Positions 33,060 to 46,041 of a DNA stretch of 64,000 bases are shown here, in pieces. The DNA is taken from assembly GCF_007176755.1 (NCBI RefSeq), contig NZ_BJTV01000016.1:62001-126000 (forward strand). Direction: 5' to 3'. The DNA comes from Streptomyces sp. 1-11 (GTDB lineage Bacteria; Actinomycetota; Actinomycetes; Streptomycetales; Streptomycetaceae). Each line of letters opens with the position of its first letter. Within the stretch, counting starts at the first letter, position 1. The notes under the pieces were generated by a model. It worked only from the letters and a program-made list of their open reading frames with translations. It was not told the DNA's origin and ran no database searches. The position numbers and the translations under genes are program-made.

Positions 33060-34747
33060 TTCGGCGCCTCCTGCCAGCGGTAGCCGCGCGGGGTCACCAT
33101 GCGCCCGGCGACGCTCCGGGTCGCGGTGTTGCCCACGGTGACGACCGTCATCATGTCGACCGTCGCCGGGTCCAGTCCGCCGAGCGTGGTCAGCCGGCTC
33201 GACTCGTCCGGCCGGGAGGCGTTGCGCACCACGCCGACCGGCGTCGCCGGGTCCCGGTGCCCGGCGAGGATCGCGAGCGCCTTCGGGAGCTGCCAGTCGC
33301 GGCCCCGGGAGCGCGGGTTGTAGAAGGTGACCACGATGTCCGCCTCGGCCGCCGCCCGCACCCGCCGCTCGATGACCTCCCACGGCGTGTGCAGGTCGGA
33401 CAGGCTGATGGACACGTGGTCGTGGCCGAGCGGCGCCCCGAGGATCGCCCCCGCGGCGAGCGCGGCGGTCACGCCCGGCACGCCGACCACGTCGATGTCG
33501 TCGGAGGCCTCGGCGAGCGCGGGCGACGCCATCGCGTACACGCCCGCGTCACCGCTGCCGATCAGCGCCACCGCGTGCCCGCGCCGGGCCTCCTCGACGG
33601 CCGTACGGGCCCGCTCCTCCTCCGCGCCGAGACCCGACTCCAGCACCCGGGTGCCGGGCCGCAGCAGGTCGCGGATCTGATCGACGTACTGGTCGAGGCC
33701 GACCAGCACCGAGGCCCGCCGCAGCTCCGCCGTCGCGCGCGGGGTGAGCAGGTCCCGGGCGCCCGGACCGAGCCCGACCACGGCGAGCCGCCCGCGGCCC
33801 GGGCGCCGTGCCACGGCGCAGGTCGCCATCGCCGGCCGGCCGTCGGCGCGCACCGACTTCCGCTTGGGCACGAGGAGTTCGCCGCCGCGCGCCAGCGCCG
33901 CCGCCTCCGCCACCGAGGGCGTGCCCACGGCCGCGAGCGGCGCGCCGGACGGGTTGGGCACCGCCACGTCCGCCAGCTCAGCCGCCGGGTACGTCACCAG
34001 GGGCACCCCCAGCCGCTCCGCCGCGGCCACGACGCCCGGCTCCTCGGACTTGGCGTCCACGGTGGCCAGTTCCGTGACCGACCGAGGCGACAGACCCGCC
34101 TCCCGCAGCGCCTCCTCGACCAGGGCGAGCACCTCGTCCGCCGGCGCGCCCCGGGAGGCGCCCACGCCGACCACCAGGGACGGCGGCCTGAGCAGCACCT
34201 CCCGCTCGCCCGGGGCCACGGCCCGGTCGGTGAGCCGCACGGTGTACGCGCCCGCCGGCGAGAAGGGCAGCGCGGGCAGCGGCCACGGCACCTCGGCCGC
34301 CAGGGCGACCGGCTCGCCGTCCAGCAGGGCCCGCGACACCGCGGCGACAGCGCCCTCGTACGGGAGTCCGAGGGTGTCGAGGCCCGGCAGTCCCACCGCG
34401 TCCGTCGCGGTCGTCACCACCGGCTCGGCGCCCAGCAGCCCGCCCACCTCGCGGGCGAGTTCGTTGGCTCCGCCGCCGTGCCCGCCGAGCAGCGACACCG
34501 CGAACCGGCCGCCCTCGTCCACGCACACCACGCCGGGGTCGGCCGTCTTGTCGCCGAGCAGCGGCGCGAGCAGCCGTACCGCCGCGCCCGTCGCCAGGAA
34601 GCAGACGAGCTGCTCGCACTCGGCGAACGCGGCCCGTACGGCCTCCCCGGCGCCGCCGTCGTACACCCGCGTACGGTCCGGCCAGGCCGCGGCCAGCCGG
34701 TCGCGCGCCGCCGCGCCCGCCGCGGTGGCGGAGATGAGGCCGATCAC
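33056..34747 (-). CDS. CbiG-CobJ fusion (precorrin-5A lactonase plus precorrin-3B methyltransferase)
   Basis: A 563-residue bifunctional protein. Residues 1 to about 310 are CbiG-like: LVCFLATGAAVRLLAPLLGDK, LLGGHGGGANELA and the C-terminal lobe VVGVGASRGAPADEVLALVEEAL. From about 315 the CobJ/CbiH methyltransferase begins with GRLAVVGLGPGARDLLTPRA (SAM loop) and continues ALIGSGDAGVYAMASP, FYNPRSRGRDWQLPKAL. It acts in ring contraction and C-17 methylation. The GTG start overlaps the cobL stop. Fusion of these partners is also known in other actinobacteria. Confidence 0.92.
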   Translation of the reverse strand: MIGLISATAAGAAARDRLAAAWPDRTRVYDGGAGEAVRAAFAECEQLVCFLATGAAVRLLAPLLGDKTADPGVVCVDEGGRFAVSLLGGHGGGANELAREVGGLLGAEPVVTTATDAVGLPGLDTLGLPYEGAVAAVSRALLDGEPVALAAEVPWPLPALPFSPAGAYTVRLTDRAVAPGEREVLLRPPSLVVGVGASRGAPADEVLALVEEALREAGLSPRSVTELATVDAKSEEPGVVAAAERLGVPLVTYPAAELADVAVPNPSGAPLAAVGTPSVAEAAALARGGELLVPKRKSVRADGRPAMATCAVARRPGRGRLAVVGLGPGARDLLTPRATAELRRASVLVGLDQYVDQIRDLLRPGTRVLESGLGAEEERARTAVEEARRGHAVALIGSGDAGVYAMASPALAEASDDIDVVGVPGVTAALAAGAILGAPLGHDHVSISLSDLHTPWEVIERRVRAAAEADIVVTFYNPRSRGRDWQLPKALAILAGHRDPATPVGVVRNASRPDESSRLTTLGGLDPATVDMMTVVTVGNTATRSVAGRMVTPRGYRWQEAPK

Positions 34748-35976
34748 TTCGCTACTCCTTCACTGGTCGCCGGGGGCCTGACGCCCCACAGCAGGAAAAC
34801 CGGATTGGCCGCCGCCAGCCGGGTCACGTCCCCGGGCAGCGGCGCCAGCCGGGACGACTGCAGCAGCACGCCGTCACAGCGCAGCCCCGCGCCCGTCAGC
34901 GCCGCCCGCGCGGCCGGCACCCGGTCCAGCGCGGCCAGGGCGACGACGACGGTCCGCCGGGCCCGCCGCGCGCACGCGCCGACGATGTCCGGCAGCTCGC
35001 GCCCCCCGCCGCCGACGAACACCGCGTCCGGGTCGTCGAGCCCGTCCAGCGCGTCCGGCGCCGCACCGTGCACCACGTCCACGTCGACCCCGTGGGCGGT
35101 GGCGTTGGCCCGGATCCGCCCGGCCCCCTCCGCGGTCCGCTCCACGGCGACGGCGGCCGCGCCGAGCCGCGCGCACTCCACGGCCACCGAACCCGAACCG
35201 GCCCCGACGTCCCACACCAGGTCGCCCAGGCGCGGGCCCAGCCGGGCCAGCGCCAGCGCCCGCACCTCGAACTTGGTGATCATCGAGTCGCGGTGCGCGA
35301 ACTCGCCCTCGTCCAGGGCCCATCCGGCGGGCCGCGCCCCCGCCCCGGCGACCGTCCGCACCGCGCCCAGCGTCCGCGCCTCGTCCAGGCACAGCACCAC
35401 GCTCACCGCCGTGCCCCAGTCCCGGGCGGCGGCCTCGGCGGGCGTCACCCGCTCCACGCGCTCGCGCTCCGGATCGCCCAGCGCGCTCGCCACCACCAGC
35501 ACCCGGCCGCCGCCGAGCGCGGCTCCCAGCTCGGCCGGCCCGGCGCCCGGCCCGGTCAGCACGGCCACCTTCGGGTGCGCCCGGCAGGCGTTGACCGCCG
35601 TACGCAGGTCCCGCCCGTGCGCGCTGACCACGACCGCGTCGTCCCACGGCAGCCCCAGCCGCGCGAACGCGGCGGCCACCGAGGACACCCCCGGCCGCAC
35701 GTCCAGCCGGCCCGGCCCGAACCGCTCGGCCAGCGCCCGCACGATCCCGAAGAACCCCGGGTCCCCGGAGGCCAGCACGACCACCGGCAGTCCCCGGTCC
35801 ACGCACTCCCCGATCGCGTCCAGGGCGGGCGCCAGCGGCCCCAGCACGATCCGCCCGGCACCCTCGGGCAGGTCCACGGCGTCCAGGTGCCGCCGTCCGC
35901 CCACGACGAGTGCGGCCCCGGCGAGCACCTCGCCCGGGACCGGCGCCCCCGTCCCGGTGCCGACGACCGTGATCAA
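34744..35976 (-). CDS. cobL: Precorrin-6Y methylase CobL (CbiE-CbiT fusion)
   Basis: Methylates C-5 and C-15 and decarboxylates the ring-C acetate; 410 residues. The N-terminal CbiE-type methylase has TVVGTGTGAPVPGEVLAGAALVVGGRRHLD, VVLASGDPGFFGIV and the RPGVSSVAAAFARLGLPWDDAVVVSAHGRD region. The C-terminal CbiT-type domain has ITKFEVRALALARL and VWDVGAGSGSVAVECARLG. The start is a TTG overlapping the cobM stop (TTGA), with GAGGGCGAAGAG upstream. Confidence 0.92.
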   Translation of the reverse strand: MITVVGTGTGAPVPGEVLAGAALVVGGRRHLDAVDLPEGAGRIVLGPLAPALDAIGECVDRGLPVVVLASGDPGFFGIVRALAERFGPGRLDVRPGVSSVAAAFARLGLPWDDAVVVSAHGRDLRTAVNACRAHPKVAVLTGPGAGPAELGAALGGGRVLVVASALGDPERERVERVTPAEAAARDWGTAVSVVLCLDEARTLGAVRTVAGAGARPAGWALDEGEFAHRDSMITKFEVRALALARLGPRLGDLVWDVGAGSGSVAVECARLGAAAVAVERTAEGAGRIRANATAHGVDVDVVHGAAPDALDGLDDPDAVFVGGGGRELPDIVGACARRARRTVVVALAALDRVPAARAALTGAGLRCDGVLLQSSRLAPLPGDVTRLAAANPVFLLWGVRPPATSEGVAK

Positions 35977-36797
35977 CTCTTCGCCCTCTGCTCGCGCAGC
36001 GCCCGCCGCGCCTCCGGGTCGGCCTTGCGGTACCCGTGGAAGTGGCCGGGGTGGTACAGGTGCGAGCGGGTCCCGTGGGCGTCCAGGGCCGGGCCGACCA
36101 GGAAGAGGGTGTGCTTCCAGAGCCGGTGCTCCTTGACCGTCTCCTCCAGCGTGCCGATCGTGCACTTGACGACCAGCTCCTCCGGCCAGGTCGCCTGGTA
36201 CGCGACGACCACCGGGGTGTCCGTCGGGTAGCCGCCCTCCAGCAGCTCCCGCACGAGCTGGCCGCTGCGCGCCGCCGACAGGAACACCGCCATCGTGGTG
36301 CCGTGCCGGGCGAACTCGCGCACCTCCTCGCCGGGCGGCATCGGCGTCTTGCCGCCCCCGAGCCGGGTCAGGACGACCGACTGGGCCACCTCGGGGATGG
36401 TCAGCTCCCGCCGGGCGAGGGCGGCCACGGCGGAGAACGAGGACACCCCCGGCACGACCTCCGTCGCGATGCCGATCTCCGCGCACCGGTCGAGCTGCTC
36501 CTGGGTGCCGCCCCACAGCGCCGGGTCACCGGAGTGGATCCGCGCGACCCGCAGCCCCCCGGCGTGCGCCCGCCGGTAGACGGCCACCACGTCCTCCAGC
36601 GACATGGCCGCCGAGTCCAGCACCTCCGCGTCGTCCCGGGCGTGCTCGAGGACCTCGGCCTGCACCAGGCTCGCCGCCCAGATCACCACGTCGGCCGCCG
36701 CGATCGCGCGCGCGGCCCGGAACGTCAGCAGATCGGCGGCGCCGGGGCCGGCACCGACGAACGTCACCTTGCCGGCGGGGGCATCGGCCATGGCCAT
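35973..36797 (-). CDS. cobM: Precorrin-4 C11-methyltransferase CobM/CbiF
   Basis: Adds the C-11 methyl group of the corrin ring; 274 residues. VTFVGAGPGAADLLTFRA is the SAM-binding start, with IHSGDPALWGGTQEQLD and VVPGVSSFSAVAALA as family motifs. It is the first gene of the cobM-cobC run. ATG 36797 or 36791 could start it. No cobalamin riboswitch is recognisable in the 120-base upstream gap, unlike the cobD operon. Confidence 0.93.
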   Translation of the reverse strand: MAMADAPAGKVTFVGAGPGAADLLTFRAARAIAAADVVIWAASLVQAEVLEHARDDAEVLDSAAMSLEDVVAVYRRAHAGGLRVARIHSGDPALWGGTQEQLDRCAEIGIATEVVPGVSSFSAVAALARRELTIPEVAQSVVLTRLGGGKTPMPPGEEVREFARHGTTMAVFLSAARSGQLVRELLEGGYPTDTPVVVAYQATWPEELVVKCTIGTLEETVKEHRLWKHTLFLVGPALDAHGTRSHLYHPGHFHGYRKADPEARRALREQRAKS

Positions 36798-36917
36798 GGG
36801 AAGGGGTCCTCTCGTGGGAAAGACGCAGGTCTGTTATGGGATGGAACGTCAGGGTCTGGGGGAGTGCGGAAGGCCCCGGATGTGCGCGAAGGCGCCTTCA
36901 TCGGATAGCAAGGGCCC

Positions 36918-37649
36918 ATGGCGGTCTTCGTCGCGCTCGGCGCGTTCCTGATGACGCTGGCCGGCGGCTGGACGGCACAGCGCGTGACCGACCGTCGCCA
37001 TCTCGTCCTGGGTCTGGCCGGCGGCCTGATGCTGGGCGTGGTCGGCCTCGACCTGCTCCCGGAGGCGCTGCACGCGGCGGACCGCGAGATCTTCGGCGTG
37101 CCGGCGGCCCTGCTGCTGTTCGTGGCCGGGTTCCTGCTGGCCCATCTGGTGGAGCGCACCCTGGCCGCGCGCCAGGCGTCGCACGGGGGCGACGAGCACG
37201 TGCACCGCGCGCCCGAGGTGGGCCTGACGGCGGCGGCCGCGATGGTGGGTCACAGCGCCATGGACGGCGTGGCCATCGGCGCCGCCTTCCAGGTGGGCGG
37301 CGGCATGGGCGCGTCCGTGGCGCTCGCCGTGATCGCGCACGACTTCGCCGACGGCTTCAACACGTTCACCATCACCAGCCTGTACGGCAACGCCCGCCGC
37401 CGGGCGATGGGCATGCTGCTGGCCGACGCCTGCGCCCCGCTGCTGGGCGCGCTGTCGACGGTCTTCGTCCACATCCCCGAGCCGGTGCTCGGCGGCTATC
37501 TCGGCCTCTTCGGCGGCGTGCTGCTCTACCTCGCCGCCGCCGAGATCCTGCCCGAGGCCCACCACGAGCACCCGGCACGCTCCACCCTGCTGTTCACGGT
37601 CGCGGGTGTGGCCTTCATCTGGCTGGTGGTCGGCGTCTCCGGGGGCTGA
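36918..37649 (+). CDS. ZIP-family metal transporter
   Basis: A 243-residue membrane protein with eight predicted helices. The metal-path motifs of helices IV and V are GHSAMDGVAIGAAF and AHDFADGFNTFTI, and an acidic/His patch EILPEAHHEHPA lies near the end. A His loop GGDEHVHRAP follows helix III. It sits on the opposite strand between two cobalamin runs, divergent from cobM and only 14 bases from the convergent cobI. Import of cobalt or zinc is the likely job; cobalt is suggested by context only. Confidence 0.88.
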   Translation: MAVFVALGAFLMTLAGGWTAQRVTDRRHLVLGLAGGLMLGVVGLDLLPEALHAADREIFGVPAALLLFVAGFLLAHLVERTLAARQASHGGDEHVHRAPEVGLTAAAAMVGHSAMDGVAIGAAFQVGGGMGASVALAVIAHDFADGFNTFTITSLYGNARRRAMGMLLADACAPLLGALSTVFVHIPEPVLGGYLGLFGGVLLYLAAAEILPEAHHEHPARSTLLFTVAGVAFIWLVVGVSGG

Positions 37650-37663
37650 CCGCACGGGCCGTC

Positions 37664-38395
37664 TCACAGCTTCCCGCCCCGCCCGCCGTCGCGCCGCGGC
37701 GGCGCGATCAGCGTGGAGAGGTACGGCAGCGGCGCCCCGTCCAGCTCGGCGGCCGGCCGCACCGACTCCTCCGGCAGCCCGAGCGCCGAGCCCCACACCG
37801 CGTCCTGGATCCGCCCGGTCTCCCGCAGCGCCTCGGCGACCTCGGTGGCCTGCCGCCCGAACTTGTACGCCACGACCGTGCCCGGCCCCGCCAGCGCCTC
37901 CCTGAGCGCCGCCGAGCCCGCCGTCACCGGCACCAGGGTCAGCGGCTCGGTGCCCTCCGTCAGCACCGCGCCGGAGCGCGCCGCCAGATCCTGCATGGCG
38001 GTGATCCCGGGCACGGTCTGCACCACGGTCCCCGGCACCAGCTCCGCGATGGTCTGCGCGAGATACGTGAACGTCGAGTACACGTTGGGATCGCCGATGG
38101 TGGCGAAGGCGACCGACCCGTGCCGCTCCAGCAGCCCGGCGACCCGCTCGCCCGCCGCGTCCCAGGCGGCCTCCCGGCGGGCCCGGTCGGTCCGCTCGTT
38201 CAGCGCGAACACCACCCGGACGACCTTCTCCGCGGGCACGTAGTGCAGCACCGTCGCCTCGGCCCGGCCGCGCTCGCCCGTGTCCAGCACGGGGACGACG
38301 ACGACCTCGGCCGCGCGCAGCGCGTTGACCCCCTTGACGGTCACCAGCTCCGGGTCGCCGGGTCCGACCCCGACTCCGACCAGCCTGCTGCTCAT
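37664..38395 (-). CDS. cobI: Precorrin-2 C20-methyltransferase CobI/CbiL
   Basis: Adds the C-20 methyl to precorrin-2; 243 residues. LVGVGVGPGDPELVTVKGVNALRAAEVV is the SAM-binding N-terminus. FATIGDPNVYSTFTYLAQTI and VPGITAMQDLAAR match the family. ATG 38395 overlaps the cobB stop (ATGA). It is the last gene of the riboswitch-controlled operon. Confidence 0.93.
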   Translation of the reverse strand: MSSRLVGVGVGPGDPELVTVKGVNALRAAEVVVVPVLDTGERGRAEATVLHYVPAEKVVRVVFALNERTDRARREAAWDAAGERVAGLLERHGSVAFATIGDPNVYSTFTYLAQTIAELVPGTVVQTVPGITAMQDLAARSGAVLTEGTEPLTLVPVTAGSAALREALAGPGTVVAYKFGRQATEVAEALRETGRIQDAVWGSALGLPEESVRPAAELDGAPLPYLSTLIAPPRRDGGRGGKL

Positions 38396-39759
38396 GACGT
38401 CCGGCACCTCTCCACGAACCGACGGGCGGCACCGGGCGCGGCGGCCCAGTGCGTGTGCAGATAACTCGCGTGCACGCCCTGCTGTACGAAACCCTCGACG
38501 CGCCGGACCGGAGCCGTGAGCCCCCAGGCGGGAGCGGCGCCGGCGCCCGGCTCGACGACCGTGCGGTGGAACTCGTGCCCGCGCGTGCGCGTCCCCGCGA
38601 CGGCCAGCACACTGTCGCCGACGGCCACCGCCTCCCGGTAGCCGAGAGTGAGCCGTTCGCCCATGCGGGCGCCGGCGTCCAGCACCCCGCACATGGGCCG
38701 CCCGTCCAGCTCCCGGCACAGGTAGAGCAGCCCCGCGCACTCCGCGGCCACCGGAGCGCCGCCCAGCGCGAGTCCGGCGACCGCCTCGCGCAGCGGCTCG
38801 TTGGCGGACAGCTCGGCCGCGTACACCTCCGGGAAGCCGCCCCCGACGACCAGCCCGGCGGTGCCCGCGGGCAGTTTCTCGTCCCGGAGCGGGTCGAAGG
38901 TGACGACCTCGGCGCCGGCGGCGGCGAGCAGCTCGGCGTGCTCCGCGTAGGAGAAGGTGAACGCCGGGCCGCCGGCGACGGCGACCACCGGCCCCCGCCT
39001 CCCGGCGGGCCCGGCCGCGGCGGCCAGGGCCTCGGCCGGGTCCCAGGGCGCGCCCGGCACCGCGCCCGCGCTCCGCGCCAGCCGCAGGAGCGCGTCCAGA
39101 TCGCAGCCCTCGGACACCGCGGCCGCCATGGCCGCCACGGCGTCCACCGCCGCGGCCCGCCGCTCGGCGGCCGGGACCAGCCCCAGGTGCCGCGACGGCG
39201 TGTCCATCCGAGCCGCCCGCCGCAGCACGCCGAGCACCGGAACCCCGGAGGCGTCCAGCGCCTCCCGCAGCAGCGCCTCGTGCCGGTCGGACGCCACCTT
39301 GTTGAGGATCACGCCGCCGATCCGCACCTCCGGGTCCCAGGAGGCGAACCCGTGCACCAGGGCCGCCACCGACCGCGACTGCGAGGACGCGTCCACGACC
39401 AGCACCACCGGCGCCCGCAGCAGCTTGGCGACATGGGCGGTGGAGGCCAGCTCGCCCTGGCCCGCCGCCCCGTCGTACAGCCCCATCACGCCCTCGACCA
39501 CGGCGAGGCCGCACCCCCGCGCCCCGTGCAGGAACAGCGGAGCGACCAGCTCCGGCCCGCACAGGTACGCGTCCAGGTTGCGGCCCGTCCGCCCGGCGGC
39601 GAGCGCGTGGTACCCGGGGTCGATGTAGTCCGGCCCGACCTTGTGCGGGGACACGGCGAGCCCCCGTGCGGCGAACGCGGCCATCAGCCCCGTGGCGACG
39701 GTGGTCTTGCCGCTGCCCGACGCGGGCGCGGCGACGACCAGCCGGGGCACCGGCGACAT
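38392..39759 (-). CDS. cobB: Hydrogenobyrinate a,c-diamide synthase CobB/CbiA
   Basis: Glutamine- and ATP-dependent amidation of the a and c side chains; 455 residues. The P-loop is APASGSGKTTVATGLM. DYIDPGYHALAAGR and VVEGVMGLYDG are from the synthetase half. The glutaminase half has VVGGGFPEVYA and AAECAGLLYLC with the nucleophile Cys, and GHEFHRTVV. ATG 39759 shares one base with the cobO stop (TGATG); in-frame GTG codons just upstream are alternatives. Confidence 0.93.
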   Translation of the reverse strand: MSPVPRLVVAAPASGSGKTTVATGLMAAFAARGLAVSPHKVGPDYIDPGYHALAAGRTGRNLDAYLCGPELVAPLFLHGARGCGLAVVEGVMGLYDGAAGQGELASTAHVAKLLRAPVVLVVDASSQSRSVAALVHGFASWDPEVRIGGVILNKVASDRHEALLREALDASGVPVLGVLRRAARMDTPSRHLGLVPAAERRAAAVDAVAAMAAAVSEGCDLDALLRLARSAGAVPGAPWDPAEALAAAAGPAGRRGPVVAVAGGPAFTFSYAEHAELLAAAGAEVVTFDPLRDEKLPAGTAGLVVGGGFPEVYAAELSANEPLREAVAGLALGGAPVAAECAGLLYLCRELDGRPMCGVLDAGARMGERLTLGYREAVAVGDSVLAVAGTRTRGHEFHRTVVEPGAGAAPAWGLTAPVRRVEGFVQQGVHASYLHTHWAAAPGAARRFVERCRTS

Positions 39760-40367
39760 CACCACTCGATGCCCTTCTGGCCCTTCTGGCCCACGTCCAT
39801 GGGGTGCTTGACCTTGGACATGTCGGTGACCAGATCGGCGAGATCCACCAGCTTGCGCGGCGCGTTCCGCCCCGTGATCACCACGTGCTGGGTGCCCGGC
39901 CGGGCGCGCAGCACGTCCACCACCTCGTCCGTGTCCACCCAGCCCCAGTGCATCGGGTAGGCGAACTCGTCCAGCACGTACAGCCGGTACGTCTCGGCCG
40001 CCAGGTCCCGCTTGACCTGCTCCCAGCCCTCCCGGGCCTTCTCCTCGTTGGTCGCGTTGTCACCCTGGATGTCCCGCTGCACCCAGGACCAGCCCTCGCC
40101 CATCTTGTGCCAGTCGACGCTCCCGCCCTCGCCGGAGGCCCCGAGCACGCGCAGCGCGTTCTCCTCGCCGACCTTCCACTTGGCGGACTTGACGAACTGG
40201 AACACCCCGATCGGCCACCCCTGGTTCCAGGCCCGCAGCGCCAGCCCGAAGGCGGCGGTGGACTTGCCCTTGCCGACGCCGGTGTGCACGACGACCAGCG
40301 GACGGTTGCGGCGCTGACGGGTCGTCAGCCCGTCGTCCGGTACGACACTCGGCTGCCCCTGCGGCAT
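39759..40367 (-). CDS. cobO: Cob(I)yrinate a,c-diamide adenosyltransferase CobO/BtuR
   Basis: Attaches the adenosyl group to cobalt; 202 residues. The P-loop is VHTGVGKGKSTAAFGLALRA. The conserved YVLDEFAYPMHWGWVD and VITGRNAPRKLVDLADLVTDM complete the CobA/CobO pattern. The ATG shares one base with the chelatase stop (TAATG). It is followed directly by cobB. Confidence 0.95.
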   Translation of the reverse strand: MPQGQPSVVPDDGLTTRQRRNRPLVVVHTGVGKGKSTAAFGLALRAWNQGWPIGVFQFVKSAKWKVGEENALRVLGASGEGGSVDWHKMGEGWSWVQRDIQGDNATNEEKAREGWEQVKRDLAAETYRLYVLDEFAYPMHWGWVDTDEVVDVLRARPGTQHVVITGRNAPRKLVDLADLVTDMSKVKHPMDVGQKGQKGIEW

Positions 40368-42375
40368 TACGCGGCCCTCCTCGAAGTCCCCTGCACATCC
40401 CTGACCAGCCCGGCGATCGAGTCGGCCCGCAGCTCGTCCAGCGTCACCGCGGTGCCGCCCAGGTCGCCCGCGAGCCGCCCGGCGAGCCCGAGCCGCACCG
40501 GCCCCGACTCGCAGTCCACGACCACCGAGGCGACGCCCTCCGCCGCGAACAGCCGCGCCGCCCGCCCCGCCAGGGCCACCGGCTCAGGGCCGCCGGTGGC
40601 CCGTCCGTCCGTCACCACCACGACCAGCGGCCGCCGCGCCGGATCCCGCAGCCGCTCCACCCGCAGCGCCTCGTGCGCCTTCAGCAGCCCGGCCGCCAGC
40701 GGCGTACGGCCGCCGGTCGGCAGCGACTCCAGCCGGACGGCGGCCGCGTCGACGGAGGAGGTCGGCGGCAGCGCCAGGTCGGCGGCGGACCCCCGGAAGG
40801 TCACCAGACCCACCTTGTCCCGCCGCTGGTAGGCGTCGAGGAGCAGCGACAGCACCGCGCCCTTCACGGCGCTCATCCGCTGCCGCGCCGCCATCGACCC
40901 GGAGGCGTCCACCACGAACAGCACGAGGTTGCCCTCCCGCCCCTCCCTGGTCGCCTGCCGCAGATCGTCCCGGCGGACCACGAGACCGGGCCCGGACCGC
41001 CCCCGCGCCCGCTGGTGCGGCGCCGCCGCCAGCACGGTCGCCGCCAGATGCAGCTTGGTCAGCGCGCCCCGGGGCCGCCTGGCCCCGGTGGTCCGCCCGT
41101 GCTCGGTACGCGCCCGCGAACGCCGGCCGGCCGCGCCCTCGCCGACGCCGGGCACGCTCAGCACCTTCGTGCGGAACGGCTCGGCGGCCCGTGCGGCCGG
41201 CTGCTCCTGCCCCCCGGAGGGCTGCGGCTGCCCGCCCGCACCGTTCTCCGGCGGCGCGGCCGCGCCGCCGTCGTCCTCCGGGCCGCCGTCGGGCGCCGGC
41301 TGCCCGCCACCGCCGCCGGGGCCCTCGGGGCCGGGGTCGGGGTCGTCGTCGCCCTCGTCCTCGCCCTCGCCGGAGAACTGCTCCAGCGTCTCGTCCAGCT
41401 TGTCCTCGTCCAGCCCCGGCGCGTCGAAGGGGTTGCGCCGCCGCCGGTGCGGGAGCGCGAGCAGCGCGGCCTGCCGCACGTCCTCGGCGAGCACCTCGGT
41501 CCGCCCCGCCCACGCGGCCAGCGCGGTCGCGGTACGGGCCATCACGATGTCGGCGCGCATGCCGTCCACCTCGAAGGCCGCGCAGGTCGCCGCGATCTGC
41601 CGCAGCGCGCCGTCGCCGAGGCGCACCCGCGGCAGCAACTCCCTCGCGGCGACGATCCGCTGCCGGACGGCGGCCTCCTCGCCGGCCCACCGCGCGGCGA
41701 AGGCGCCGGGGTCGTTGTCGTACGCCAGCCGGCGCCGTACCACCTCCACCCGCTGGTCCGGCTCCCGCGAGGCGGCGACCTCCACGGTCAGCCCGAACCG
41801 GTCGAGCAACTGCGGCCGCAGCTCGCCCTCCTCGGGGTTCATGGTCCCGACGAGCAGGAACCGGGCGGCGTGCCGGACCGAGACCCCCTCGCGCTCGACG
41901 TAGGAGGCGCCCATCGCGGCCGCGTCCAGCAGCAGGTCCACGAGATGGTCGTGCAGGAGGTTGACCTCGTCCACGTACAGGATCCCGCGGTGGGCGTCGG
42001 CCAGCAGGCCCGGTTCGAACGCCTTCACGCCCTCGGCGAGCGCCCGCTCGATGTCCAGGGCGCCGACCAGCCGGTCCTCGGACGCGCCCACGGGCAACTC
42101 GACCATCCGCGCGGGCCGTTCGGCGCCCTCGCCGGTCCGGTGCGGACCGTCCGGGCAGGACGGGTCCGGTGCCGCCGGGTCACAGGAGAACCGGCACCCG
42201 GGGACGACGGCGACCCGCGGCAGCAGCGCGGACAGGGCACGGACGGCCGTGCTCTTCGCGGTGCCCTTCTCGCCGCGCACCAGCACACCGCCGACCGCCG
42301 GCGACACGGCGTTCAGCAGCAGCGCGAGCCGCAGGTCGTCCTGGCCGACAACGGCCGTGAAAGGGAACGGGGTGG

Positions 42376-42379
<4 letters not shown>
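40367..42379 (-). CDS. Cobaltochelatase ChlI/ChlD-like subunit (AAA+ plus VWA)
   Basis: A 670-residue fused partner of CobN. The N-terminal AAA+ (BchI/ChlI) part has [19 protein letters not shown] (Walker A), [22 protein letters not shown] (Walker B) and [24 protein letters not shown] Pro/Gly/acidic linker spans about residues 330-400. The C-terminal von Willebrand A part (ChlD-like) has the MIDAS motif DASGSM. It replaces the separate CobS and CobT of the classical aerobic pathway. The GTG start overlaps cobN. Confidence 0.9.

Positions 42380-46037
<3,658 letters not shown>

Positions 46038-46041
<4 letters not shown>

Noticed and set aside
36798-36917. A second cobalamin riboswitch upstream of cobM
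   Set aside because: No B12 box or aptamer core could be found on either strand, and the gap is short.
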